Below, piece after piece: positions 7,121 to 13,815 of a stretch of 15,282 nucleotides of DNA. Numbering within the stretch: the first letter of the stretch is position 1; each line of letters begins with the position of its first letter. Both the position numbers and the translations under genes were made by a program. Source of the stretch: Caldilineaceae bacterium (GTDB lineage: Bacteria; Chloroflexota; Anaerolineae; Caldilineales; Caldilineaceae); contig WGCB01000796.1 in assembly GCA_015494005.1 (NCBI GenBank), positions 1-15,282 of the forward strand, in the 5' to 3' direction. The notes beneath the pieces were generated by a model. It was not told the DNA's origin. It saw only the letters and a list, made by a program, of their open reading frames with translations, and searched no databases.

Positions 7121-9283
7121 GTGAGGCTCATTTGGACTGTACCGGCATCGGGCATTCTGGCCCTACTTTTCATCGCCTACCTGGCCTGGGACGTCCTGCG
7201 CCGGGAGACAGGCACCCCAGAGATGAAGGCCGTGGCCGACGCCATCTACGAGGGAGCGGTGGCCTTCATTCGGCGACAGTACACGACCATCGGCGTGCTG
7301 GCGGTGCTCACCGCCCTGCTCATCACCGTGCTGGTGGCCCTCTTCGAGCACTTCTCGGAGACAGGTATCGTGGGCTGGGAGCTGGGCATCCGCACGGGAG
7401 TGGCCTTCCTGGTGGGGGCGGCCGCCAGCGCGCTCAGCGGCATCATCGGCATGTACGTGGCCGTGAAGTCCAATGCACGCACGGCCAACGCCGCCCAGGA
7501 GGGGGTCGGCCCGGCCCTGAACGTGGCCCTGCGGGGCGGCGCCGTGAGCGGCTTCCTGGTCATCGCCCTCTCCCTCATCGGCGTCTACACCATGTTCCTC
7601 CTCTACGGGGGCATGGACGCCCCCCAGAACGCGCCCTTCCTCATCGTGGGTATGGGCTTCGGCGCCAGCTTCGTGGCCCTCTTCGCCCAGCTGGGCGGGG
7701 GGATCTACACCAAGGCCGCAGACGTGGGCGCGGATCTGGTGGGCAAGGTGGAGGCCGGCATCCCAGAGGATGACCCCCGCAACGCCGGAGTGGTGGCGGA
7801 CCTGGTGGGGGACAACGTGGGGGACTGCGCCGGCCGTGGCGCGGATCTCTTCGAGTCCACCGTGGCGGAGAACATCGGCGCCATGATCCTGGGCGTAGCC
7901 CTCTACGCCGCCACCCAGGAGATCGCCTGGATCTTCTTCCCCCTGGTGGTCCGGGCCTTCGGGCTGGTGGCCTCCATGATCGGCGTGATCGGGACCACCT
8001 CCGTCCCGGGTCTGCGCTACCGGGAGGGGGAGGAGCCCACCAACGCCCTCTACCGGGGCTACGGTCTGGCCGCGATCCTGGCCGTGATCTTCCTCTACTA
8101 CGTAGTGGACACCATGCTGGGGGACATCTGGTTCTTCTGGGCCGGGTTCATCGGCCTGGTCACCAGCATCGCCTTCGTGCTCATCACCATGTACTACACC
8201 GAGGCCCGCTTCCGCCCGGTGCGCACCATCGTCCAGGCCAGCCTGCGGGGCACAGGCCCCAACATCATCACCGGCCTGGCCGTGGCCTTCGAGAACCCCG
8301 CCGCGCCGGTGGTCATCGTGGGCCTGGCTCTCCTCTCCTCCTTCTACTGCGGCACCCGCACCGCGGAGGCCCTGAACGTCTCCACCTACCAGGGAGGCAT
8401 CTACGGCACCGCGGTGGCCACCATGGGCATGCTCATGACCGCGGCCTTCGTCCTGGCCATGGACACCTTCGGCCCCATCGTGGACAACGCCGGCGGCATC
8501 GTGGAGATGTCCGGCGCACCGGCGGAGATCCGGGCCGGGACCGATGCCCTGGACTCGGCCGGCAACACCACCAAGGCCCTGACCAAGGGCTACGCCATCG
8601 GCTCCGCCGCCCTGGCCGCCTTCCTGCTCTTCAGCGCCTATCTGGACAAGGTGGCCCTGATCAAGGAGGTGCTGGGCCGGCCAGCGGAGGAGGTCGCCGC
8701 GGCCCACACGGTGGACCTGGGCAAGGTGGAGGTCTTCGTGGGGGCCATGGTGGGGGTGGCCCTGGTCTTCCTCTTCAGCTCCCTGGCCATCCGGGCCGTG
8801 GGGAAGACCGCGGAGCGGATCATCGAGGAGGTGCGCCGCCAGTTCCGGGAGATGCCGGGCATCATGGAGGGAACGGTCAAGCCCGACTACGCCCGGGCCG
8901 TGGACATCACCGCCCGGGGCGCTCTGCGGGCCATGATCGCCCCCGGGCTCCTGGCCGTGGGCGTGCCCATCATCACCGGCATCCTGCTCCGGGCCGAGGC
9001 CGAGGCCGCGCTGCTCATGGTGGGCACCATCGGCGGCATCGTCCTGGCCACGGTGATGAACAACGGCGGCGGCGCCTGGGACAACGCCAAGAAGTTCATC
9101 GAGAGCCACGGCGTGGTGGACGAGCAGGGGCGGGTCCACGGCAAGGGCAGCGAGGCCCACAAGGCCTCCGTGGTGGGGGACACGGTGGGGGATCCCCTGA
9201 AGGACACCGCGGGGCCCTCCCTGCACGTGCTCATCAAGCTCCTCTCCACCATCACCCTGGTCCTGGCGCCCCTGTTTATCTGA
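7121..9283 (+). CDS. hppA: K+-independent membrane-bound proton-translocating pyrophosphatase
   Basis: Integral membrane pump that hydrolyses pyrophosphate in the cytoplasm and exports H+, conserving energy from biosynthetic PPi. From GTG 7121 it has 720 residues and about 16 hydrophobic segments, normal for the family. The substrate motif DVGADLVGKVE (201-211) is intact, followed by EDDPRN and VGDNVGDCAG (229-238). The C-terminal motif with DNAKKFIE (654-661) and VGDTVGDPLKDT (685-696) is also intact. GNTTKALTKG (481-490) places Lys 485 and Thr 488 where K+-dependent enzymes have Ala, the known marker of K+ independence. Glu 245 (ADLFES) is the semi-conserved helix-6 glutamate linked to ion selection. 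ADLVGDNVGDCAGRGADLFES differs from the common NPA...GMAADLFET form and recalls Chloroflexota and archaeal pumps. H+ rather than Na+ is inferred from K+ independence. Confidence 0.95.
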   Translation: MRLIWTVPASGILALLFIAYLAWDVLRRETGTPEMKAVADAIYEGAVAFIRRQYTTIGVLAVLTALLITVLVALFEHFSETGIVGWELGIRTGVAFLVGAAASALSGIIGMYVAVKSNARTANAAQEGVGPALNVALRGGAVSGFLVIALSLIGVYTMFLLYGGMDAPQNAPFLIVGMGFGASFVALFAQLGGGIYTKAADVGADLVGKVEAGIPEDDPRNAGVVADLVGDNVGDCAGRGADLFESTVAENIGAMILGVALYAATQEIAWIFFPLVVRAFGLVASMIGVIGTTSVPGLRYREGEEPTNALYRGYGLAAILAVIFLYYVVDTMLGDIWFFWAGFIGLVTSIAFVLITMYYTEARFRPVRTIVQASLRGTGPNIITGLAVAFENPAAPVVIVGLALLSSFYCGTRTAEALNVSTYQGGIYGTAVATMGMLMTAAFVLAMDTFGPIVDNAGGIVEMSGAPAEIRAGTDALDSAGNTTKALTKGYAIGSAALAAFLLFSAYLDKVALIKEVLGRPAEEVAAAHTVDLGKVEVFVGAMVGVALVFLFSSLAIRAVGKTAERIIEEVRRQFREMPGIMEGTVKPDYARAVDITARGALRAMIAPGLLAVGVPIITGILLRAEAEAALLMVGTIGGIVLATVMNNGGGAWDNAKKFIESHGVVDEQGRVHGKGSEAHKASVVGDTVGDPLKDTAGPSLHVLIKLLSTITLVLAPLFI

Positions 9284-9300
9284 ACACCCTTCCCTGAACC

Positions 9301-9327
9301 GGGCGGGGACCGGCCAGGTCTCCGCCC
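9301..9327 (+). other. GC-rich stem-loop after the pyrophosphatase gene
   Basis: GGGCGGGGACC (9301-9311) pairs with GGTCTCCGCCC (9317-9327) around a five-base loop, giving 11 pairs including one G-T. No T tract follows, so it is a poor intrinsic terminator. It could stabilise the upstream mRNA end or reduce readthrough into the oxidoreductase gene 43 bases downstream. Confidence 0.45.
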
Positions 9328-9369
9328 AGACACCAACCGTCCATCCATTCCAAACCAGAGAGGTCCCAC

Positions 9370-10695
9370 ATGTCGAAACCCATCGAACTCGTCCTCATCG
9401 GCGCCGGCGCACGAGGCGCCCACGCCTACGCCAGCTACGCCTTCGCCCACCCGGAGGAGGTCCGTTTCGTGGCCGTGGCCGAGCCGGATCCCATCCGCCG
9501 CCAGCGCTTCGCGGAGGCCCACGACCTGGACGACAGCCAGTGCTTCGAGAGCTGGGAGGAACTCATCGCCCAGGGCAAGCTGGCCGACGGAGCGGTCATC
9601 ACCACCCAGGACCAGATGCACGTGGAGCCGGCCGTGGCCGCCATGGAGGCCGGCTACGACGTGCTCCTGGAGAAGCCCATGGCCAACACCCTGGAGGGCT
9701 GCATGCGCCTGGTCCACGCGGCGGAGGAGACGGGCCGCCAGCTCCAGATCTGCCACGTGCTCCGCTACACCCCCTTCTGGCAGACCCTCCACGAGGTGGT
9801 CACCTCCGGCCGCCTGGGGCAGATCGTCACCGTGGAGCACCGGGAGAACGTGGCCTGGTGGCACATGGCCCACAGCTTCGTCCGGGGCAACTGGCGGCGC
9901 AAGGACGAGTCCTCCCCCATGATCCTGGCCAAGTGCTGCCACGATCTGGACCTGCTGGTCTGGAACATGCAGGAACCGGTGGTGCGCCTCTCCTCCACCG
10001 GCTCCCTGATCCACTTCCGCCCGGAGAACGCCGGCCCGGAGATCCCGGACCGCTGCACCGACGGCTGCCCCATCGAGGCCGAGTGCCCCTTCTCCGCCCT
10101 GGGCATCTACCTGGACGCCCGGCTCCTCCCCGGCCCCCGGGCCCTGCGGGAAGGCGAGGCCGCGCCGCCGGTCTGGCCCTTCATCACCATGACCAACGAC
10201 CTGAGCTGGGAGGGGCGCAGGCGGGCCATCGAGACCGGGCCCTACGGCCGCTGCGTCTATCGCTGCGACAACGACGTGGTGGATCACCAGGTGGTGAGCA
10301 TGGAGATGGAGAGCGGCGCCTCGGTGACCCTGATCATGCACGGCCACTCCAACGAGGAGCACCGCTCCCTGCGCTACGACGGCACCAAGGCCACCCTGCG
10401 GGCCCGCTTCGGCAACCCGTCGGAGATCGTCATCTACCATCACGGCGGCGAGGTGGAGGAGGTGCCCATCCCCACCCGGGATTTCAGCTACGCCAGCGGC
10501 CACGGCGGCGGGGACTGGGGCACCTTCCGGGCCTTCCTGGAGCTGCTCCGGGGCGAGGGGACCGGGCTCACCGACGTGCGCACCTCTCTGGAGAGCCACC
10601 TCCTGGCCTTCGCCGCGGAGGAGGCCCGGCTCAGCCACCAGGTCCTGGACATGGCCGAGTTCCGGGCCCAGGCCGAGCGGCTGGGGACCTCGTGA
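9370..10695 (+). CDS. Gfo/Idh/MocA-family NAD(P)-dependent oxidoreductase
   Basis: Cytoplasmic dehydrogenase-type protein, probably acting on a sugar, inositol or sugar-acid derivative; the true substrate is unknown. The N-terminal Rossmann fold shows LVLIGAGARG (8-16), the acidic cofactor-selecting position AEPD (37-40) and the family catalytic motif EKPMA (101-105). The C-terminal domain carries KCCHDLDLLVW (188-198), the usual position of the active-site histidine/aspartate. A cysteine-rich segment follows (C229, C233, C239 in RCTDGCPIEAECPFSA), with CVYRC at 295-299, suggesting a bound metal; this is seen in some relatives but is not part of the core fold. At 441 residues it is longer than the usual 330-390 because of this insertion. 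The start is ATG 9370 with GAGAGG upstream. Confidence 0.9.
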   Translation: MSKPIELVLIGAGARGAHAYASYAFAHPEEVRFVAVAEPDPIRRQRFAEAHDLDDSQCFESWEELIAQGKLADGAVITTQDQMHVEPAVAAMEAGYDVLLEKPMANTLEGCMRLVHAAEETGRQLQICHVLRYTPFWQTLHEVVTSGRLGQIVTVEHRENVAWWHMAHSFVRGNWRRKDESSPMILAKCCHDLDLLVWNMQEPVVRLSSTGSLIHFRPENAGPEIPDRCTDGCPIEAECPFSALGIYLDARLLPGPRALREGEAAPPVWPFITMTNDLSWEGRRRAIETGPYGRCVYRCDNDVVDHQVVSMEMESGASVTLIMHGHSNEEHRSLRYDGTKATLRARFGNPSEIVIYHHGGEVEEVPIPTRDFSYASGHGGGDWGTFRAFLELLRGEGTGLTDVRTSLESHLLAFAAEEARLSHQVLDMAEFRAQAERLGTS

Positions 10696-10736
10696 CAGGC
10701 TGGAAGCGGCCCGACCCGCCCGCCGTTTGACGCGCA

Positions 10737-10773
10737 AGAGCTGCCGGGTTTCGGAAACCTGGCAGCTCTCTTT
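10737..10773. terminator. Shared terminator between convergent genes
   Basis: AGAGCTGCC plus GGTTT (10737-10750) pairs with AAACC plus GGCAGCTCT (10755-10769) through one internal G-T pair and a three-to-four-base loop. The stem is therefore nearly perfect over about 15 pairs. On the + strand CTTT follows; on the - strand the sequence after the stem is not T-rich. It sits in the 102-base gap where the oxidoreductase and the acetyltransferase converge, and would stop + strand transcription and possibly hinder that on the - strand. Confidence 0.75.
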
Positions 10774-10797
10774 GCATGGTGAGGCGTCCGGCGCCCG

Positions 10798-11430
10798 CTA
10801 CTCCTCTGGAGGCCGGTAGTCCGGGTTCTCCCAGAAGATGAGCGTGGCCCAGTTGTCCGAGGCGCTGTCCTGGATGTAGCCCTCCAGCAGCCCCTTGACC
10901 ACGAAGCCGTGGCGCAGCTGGAAGCTCAGGGTGGGGTCGTACAGCTCCCCGGCCACCACCTTCGCCACGTACTCGGCCACGCTCATCTGGTCCCGGTAGC
11001 GAGGATAGCCGGGCAGCACGCCCCCGGCCACGATGCCCCGGCGGTTGGTCCGACGCACCAGCTCCTTCCGAGCCTGGTAGAGCCGGCTGCCGATCCCCCG
11101 CCCCCGGTAGTCCGGGTGGACGCTGATGTCCGCGCCGTAGTAGTAGGCCCCCTCGGGGTCGTGGTTGGTGTAGTAGCCCCCGGCGATGATCTCCTGGAAG
11201 GTGTGGTCTGGGTGGTCGAAATCGAAGTCGATGAAGAATCCCGAGCCCAGGCCCACCACCTCCCCGTCGGCCAGGGCCACGAAGTTCCCCTCCGGAAAGA
11301 TGCGGCAGTGGCTGAGGAAGTGCTCCTCGTTCATCAGCTCGCTCTCGTCCAGGGTGGGGAAGCAGATGCGTTGCAGCCGGGCCAGGGCCGGCGCGTGCTC
11401 AGGACGGATGGTGACGATCTGGATCTCCAT
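10798..11430 (-). CDS. GNAT-family N-acetyltransferase, nitrilase-fusion type but stand-alone
   Basis: Cytoplasmic acetyltransferase of 210 residues that would transfer acetyl from acetyl-CoA to an amine. The core shows ADISVHPDYRGRGIGSRLY (100-118), containing the pyrophosphate-binding RGRGIG loop, preceded by the beta-bulge region NFVALADGEVVGLGSGFF (49-66). The C-terminal half (RGIVAGGVLPGYPRY, MSVAEYVAKVVAGELYDPTLSFQLRHGF) closely recalls the acetyltransferase half of YhcX-type proteins. In those, a GNAT domain is fused to a carbon-nitrogen hydrolase domain; here the protein ends in a stop with no nitrilase domain after it. It starts 80 bases after the C45 hydrolase stop, with a weak GGGAAG ahead of the ATG. 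The acceptor substrate is unknown. Confidence 0.88.
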   Translation of the reverse strand: MEIQIVTIRPEHAPALARLQRICFPTLDESELMNEEHFLSHCRIFPEGNFVALADGEVVGLGSGFFIDFDFDHPDHTFQEIIAGGYYTNHDPEGAYYYGADISVHPDYRGRGIGSRLYQARKELVRRTNRRGIVAGGVLPGYPRYRDQMSVAEYVAKVVAGELYDPTLSFQLRHGFVVKGLLEGYIQDSASDNWATLIFWENPDYRPPEE

Positions 11431-11462
11431 GGCTACACTTCCCGCTGGCTCTCCTTGGGCAC

Positions 11463-11513
11463 CTCAATCGCCAGTTGCTCAATCGTTCAGCCCCCCAGTT
11501 CAGCCCCAGTTCA
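11463..11513. repeat. Degenerate tandem repeat patch at 3' end of C45 gene
   Basis: CTCAATCG recurs at 11463-11470 and 11478-11485 (15-base step). CCCCAGTTCA recurs at 11493-11502 and 11504-11513 (11-base step). The last unit contains the stop codon of the C45 hydrolase (TGA on the - strand), so the array may have grown from, or replaced, the end of that gene. It is similar in flavour to the patch on the other side of the gene. Confidence 0.5.
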
Positions 11514-12599
11514 CCCCACCACCTCGAACCGTTGGTACTCGTTCTCGCAGGGCAGGCCCAGGAGGGCCCAGAACGCACCGCTGGCCGGCTGCATGATGGC
11601 CGCGCCGCAGGTGGCCACGTGGAAGGGCGGCTTGGGGTGGACGCAGATGGTTTCGTCCCGGGTCAGGGCCATGAGCTGCTCCACAGTCACCGGGCCGTTG
11701 GCGGCCAGCAGACGCTGCCCCTGGGCCAGGCGGGCCTCGGTGCTGGCCTGGGACTCGGGCAGGCGAGGGCGGGTGCGGGCCCGGGTCTCGGGCAGCAGGC
11801 AGTGGTTGGTGTGGACCAGCGGCTCCTGCTCCAGGGGGGTGACGTGGGTGGCCGTGGACATGGCCTCCACGTTGTAGCCCCGGCCCTCCCGGTCCAGGAT
11901 CAGGTAGTTGTGGGCCCCCGCCAGCCGGGCCTCCGTGATGCAGGCCAGGGCTCCGTCCGCGTCGGTCTGCTGCAGGGCCTTGCGCACCACGAAGGGCCAG
12001 GTGACCCCGATCTGGCCGTCGTTGCCCATCAGGTTGTTGATCCCGATGGCCACCCCGGCCTCGTTCATGCCGATCATGCCCAGGCAGCCGGTGATGGTGA
12101 AGGTGAGGCAGGCGAGCCCCTCCGCGGGTCGGTTGCGCAGGAGGATCACGTACTCGGTGGAATCGTCGTGCATGTCCCAGGTCTGGCCCAGGAAGCCGTG
12201 ACCGTCCTGGCTGCGGCTGTCCGGCACGATGAAGGCGGTGCAGTCGTCCGGGGCCCGGGACGTGGCCTGGACCCGCTGGGCCTGGGCGTAGACCACGTCG
12301 ATGAAGTCGGTGAAGCCGTTGGTGATGACCAGCTCGGCCAGGCTCAGGCCCGTGGCGTCCCCGATGCCTTCCAGCTCCTCCATCAGATCCGGCGCGTAGG
12401 CCCAGTGCTCCTCCACGCAGGCCTGGGCCAGGGCCAGCACCTCGTCCTGGGAGAGGCTGCGGCCGGTCCAGGTGTCGCTCTGGGCCAGGCGGATGCGTCC
12501 CTGGGTGTAGCGGCGGATGGCGTTCCGGTAGGCCGTCCCGTGGGCATGGCCCATCTCGTAGAACGAACCGGACACCTCGAGCAGTGGGATGGAAGTCAT
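11511..12599 (-). CDS. C45-family autoproteolytic hydrolase/acyltransferase (isopenicillin N acyltransferase-like)
   Basis: Ntn-fold protein of 362 residues. Family members cleave themselves before a cysteine, which becomes the N-terminal nucleophile, and then hydrolyse or transfer acyl groups on amides. The predicted nucleophile is Cys 120 in APDDCTAFIV. Supporting motifs are FYEMGHAHG (13-21), NGFTDF (94-99), GQTWDMH (138-144, matching the usual GxNWD element), MIGMNEAGVAIGINNL (175-190) and VHTNHC (262-267). ATG 12599 is chosen because GAGGAAA lies 7 bases upstream; an in-frame ATG at 12686 would add 29 residues encoded by the repeat patch. No signal peptide is evident, so it is probably cytoplasmic. 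The substrate is unknown; penicillin synthesis is not implied. It lies in the same orientation as, and downstream of, agmatine deiminase. Confidence 0.88.
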   Translation of the reverse strand: MTSIPLLEVSGSFYEMGHAHGTAYRNAIRRYTQGRIRLAQSDTWTGRSLSQDEVLALAQACVEEHWAYAPDLMEELEGIGDATGLSLAELVITNGFTDFIDVVYAQAQRVQATSRAPDDCTAFIVPDSRSQDGHGFLGQTWDMHDDSTEYVILLRNRPAEGLACLTFTITGCLGMIGMNEAGVAIGINNLMGNDGQIGVTWPFVVRKALQQTDADGALACITEARLAGAHNYLILDREGRGYNVEAMSTATHVTPLEQEPLVHTNHCLLPETRARTRPRLPESQASTEARLAQGQRLLAANGPVTVEQLMALTRDETICVHPKPPFHVATCGAAIMQPASGAFWALLGLPCENEYQRFEVVG

Positions 12600-12606
12600 G
12601 GGTAGG

Positions 12607-12613
12607 TTTCCTC
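12607..12613 (-). promoter_or_regulatory. Ribosome binding site that sets the C45 start
   Basis: Read on the - strand this is GAGGAAA, 7 bases before ATG 12599. It favours this codon over the in-frame ATG at 12686, which lies beyond the tandem repeat. Confidence 0.7.
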
Positions 12614-12614
12614 G

Positions 12615-12664
12615 TTGGGTGACTGAGCAATTGGGTGATTGGGCAATTGGGTGATTCGGTGAAC
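12615..12664. repeat. 16-base tandem repeat upstream of C45 gene
   Basis: The unit GRGCAATTGGGTGATT occurs at 12625-12640 and 12641-12656 with one difference. A partial copy, TTGGGTGACT, lies at 12615-12624, and a decayed GGTGAAC follows at 12658-12664. The period is 16 bases. It lies between agmatine deiminase and the C45 hydrolase, in a 112-base gap, and is AT-richer than its surroundings. Confidence 0.75.
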
Positions 12665-12672
12665 AGTGGACT

Positions 12673-12699
12673 GGGCTCAGGCGCATCGGGCCTGAGCTT
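12673..12699 (-). other. Stem-loop after agmatine deiminase gene
   Basis: GCTCAGGC (12675-12682) and GCCTGAGC (12690-12697) are perfectly complementary with a seven-base loop, and two G-T pairs extend the stem outward. It begins 13 bases past the agmatine deiminase stop on the - strand. No T tract follows, so it may be a weak or factor-dependent terminator, or an mRNA 3'-end stabiliser. Confidence 0.5.
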
Positions 12700-12711
12700 C
12701 TTGCTATCTGG

Positions 12712-13815
12712 TCAATCGGTCACGGTCTCTCCGCGCCCTCGTGGCTGCTGCTGGGTGATGCAGTGGACATTCCCGCCGCCCAGGAGGATCTCCCGGCCGG
12801 GCACGCCCACCACCTCCCGCCCCGGGTAGAGCTGAGCCAGGAGGGCCAGGGCCTCCTCGTCCCGGGGATCGTCGAAGAGGGGCGCGATGACCCCGCCGTT
12901 GACCAGGTAGTGGTTGATGTAGGAGGCGGCCAGGCGGTCCCCAGCCTGACGAGGACGGGAGCCGGGCATGGGCTGGATGGTGGCCGCCTCCTCCGCGGTG
13001 ATGTGCATGGGTCCCGGCTGGTGGATCCGCACCACCTCCAGGCGACGCCCCCGGGCATCCCGAGCCTGGGCCAGGAGCGCCTCCGCGGCCGCGGAGCGTT
13101 CGTGCTGGGGATCCGTCACGTCGTCCGTCCAGGTGAGGGCCACCCGCCCCGGCTCCACGAAGCAGCAGAGGTTGTCCACGTGGCCGTTGGTCTCGTCCCC
13201 AGCCACGCCCCAGGGCAGCCAGATGACCGTCTCCACCCCCAGGAAGGCCCGCAGCCGAGCCTCGATCTCCGCCTTGCTCAGGTGCGGGTTGCGGCTGGGA
13301 TGGAGCAGGCACTCCTCCACCACCAGGAGGGTCCCCTCCCCGTCCACGTGGAGAGCGCCCCCCTCCATGACCAGGTCCGCCCGGTAGCGGGGGGCGCCGG
13401 CCAGCTCCAACACCCGCCGACCCACCTCCTCGTCCGCGGACCAGTCCGCGTAGTGGCCGCCCCAGGCGTTGAAGCGCCAGTGGACGCCCCGCAGCTCCCC
13501 CTGGTCGTTGACCAGGAAGGTGGGGCCCATGTCCCGGATCCAGGCATCGTTGTACTCCAGGGGGATGGCCTCCACGCCCGGGGGCAGGAGCGTCCGGGCC
13601 TGGTCCAGATGGCCTGGCAGCACGCCCAGGGTCACCGGCTCGAAGCGGGCGATGGCCCCGGCCACCTGGGCATAGGCCGCCTGGGCCGGGCCAGCCCCCT
13701 CTCGCCAGACGTCCGGCCGGGTGGGCCAGAGCATCCAGGTCCGGGCGTGGGGCTCCCACTCGGCTGGCATGCGGAAGCCGTCGTCCGCCGGGGTGGTGGG
13801 CAGGGGATCCACCAT
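12712..13815 (-). CDS. aguA: Agmatine deiminase
   Basis: Cytoplasmic hydrolase converting agmatine and water to N-carbamoylputrescine and ammonia, part of the arginine-to-putrescine route. It belongs to the peptidyl-arginine-deiminase/amidinotransferase superfamily, and the 367 residues are typical. Characteristic elements: MPAEWEPHARTWMLWP (16-31), NDAWIRDMGPTF (89-100), MEGGALHVDG (150-159), GDETNGHVDN with the catalytic histidine 212, and GGGNVHCITQQQP with the nucleophilic cysteine 352. The start ATG shares one base with the stop of the upstream aminotransferase (TGATG), and a GGGGGAGGG tract precedes it, so translation is very likely coupled. The usual partner, N-carbamoylputrescine amidase, is not in the window. 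Other guanidine substrates cannot be excluded. Confidence 0.95.
   Translation of the reverse strand: MVDPLPTTPADDGFRMPAEWEPHARTWMLWPTRPDVWREGAGPAQAAYAQVAGAIARFEPVTLGVLPGHLDQARTLLPPGVEAIPLEYNDAWIRDMGPTFLVNDQGELRGVHWRFNAWGGHYADWSADEEVGRRVLELAGAPRYRADLVMEGGALHVDGEGTLLVVEECLLHPSRNPHLSKAEIEARLRAFLGVETVIWLPWGVAGDETNGHVDNLCCFVEPGRVALTWTDDVTDPQHERSAAAEALLAQARDARGRRLEVVRIHQPGPMHITAEEAATIQPMPGSRPRQAGDRLAASYINHYLVNGGVIAPLFDDPRDEEALALLAQLYPGREVVGVPGREILLGGGNVHCITQQQPRGRGETVTD

Noticed and set aside
11511..12599. Penicillin biosynthesis gene
   Set aside because: C45 resemblance to isopenicillin N acyltransferase reflects fold family; no beta-lactam synthesis genes are present.
12615..12664. CRISPR array
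   Set aside because: Units are 16 bases, directly abutting, with no spacers and no cas genes; this is a simple tandem repeat.
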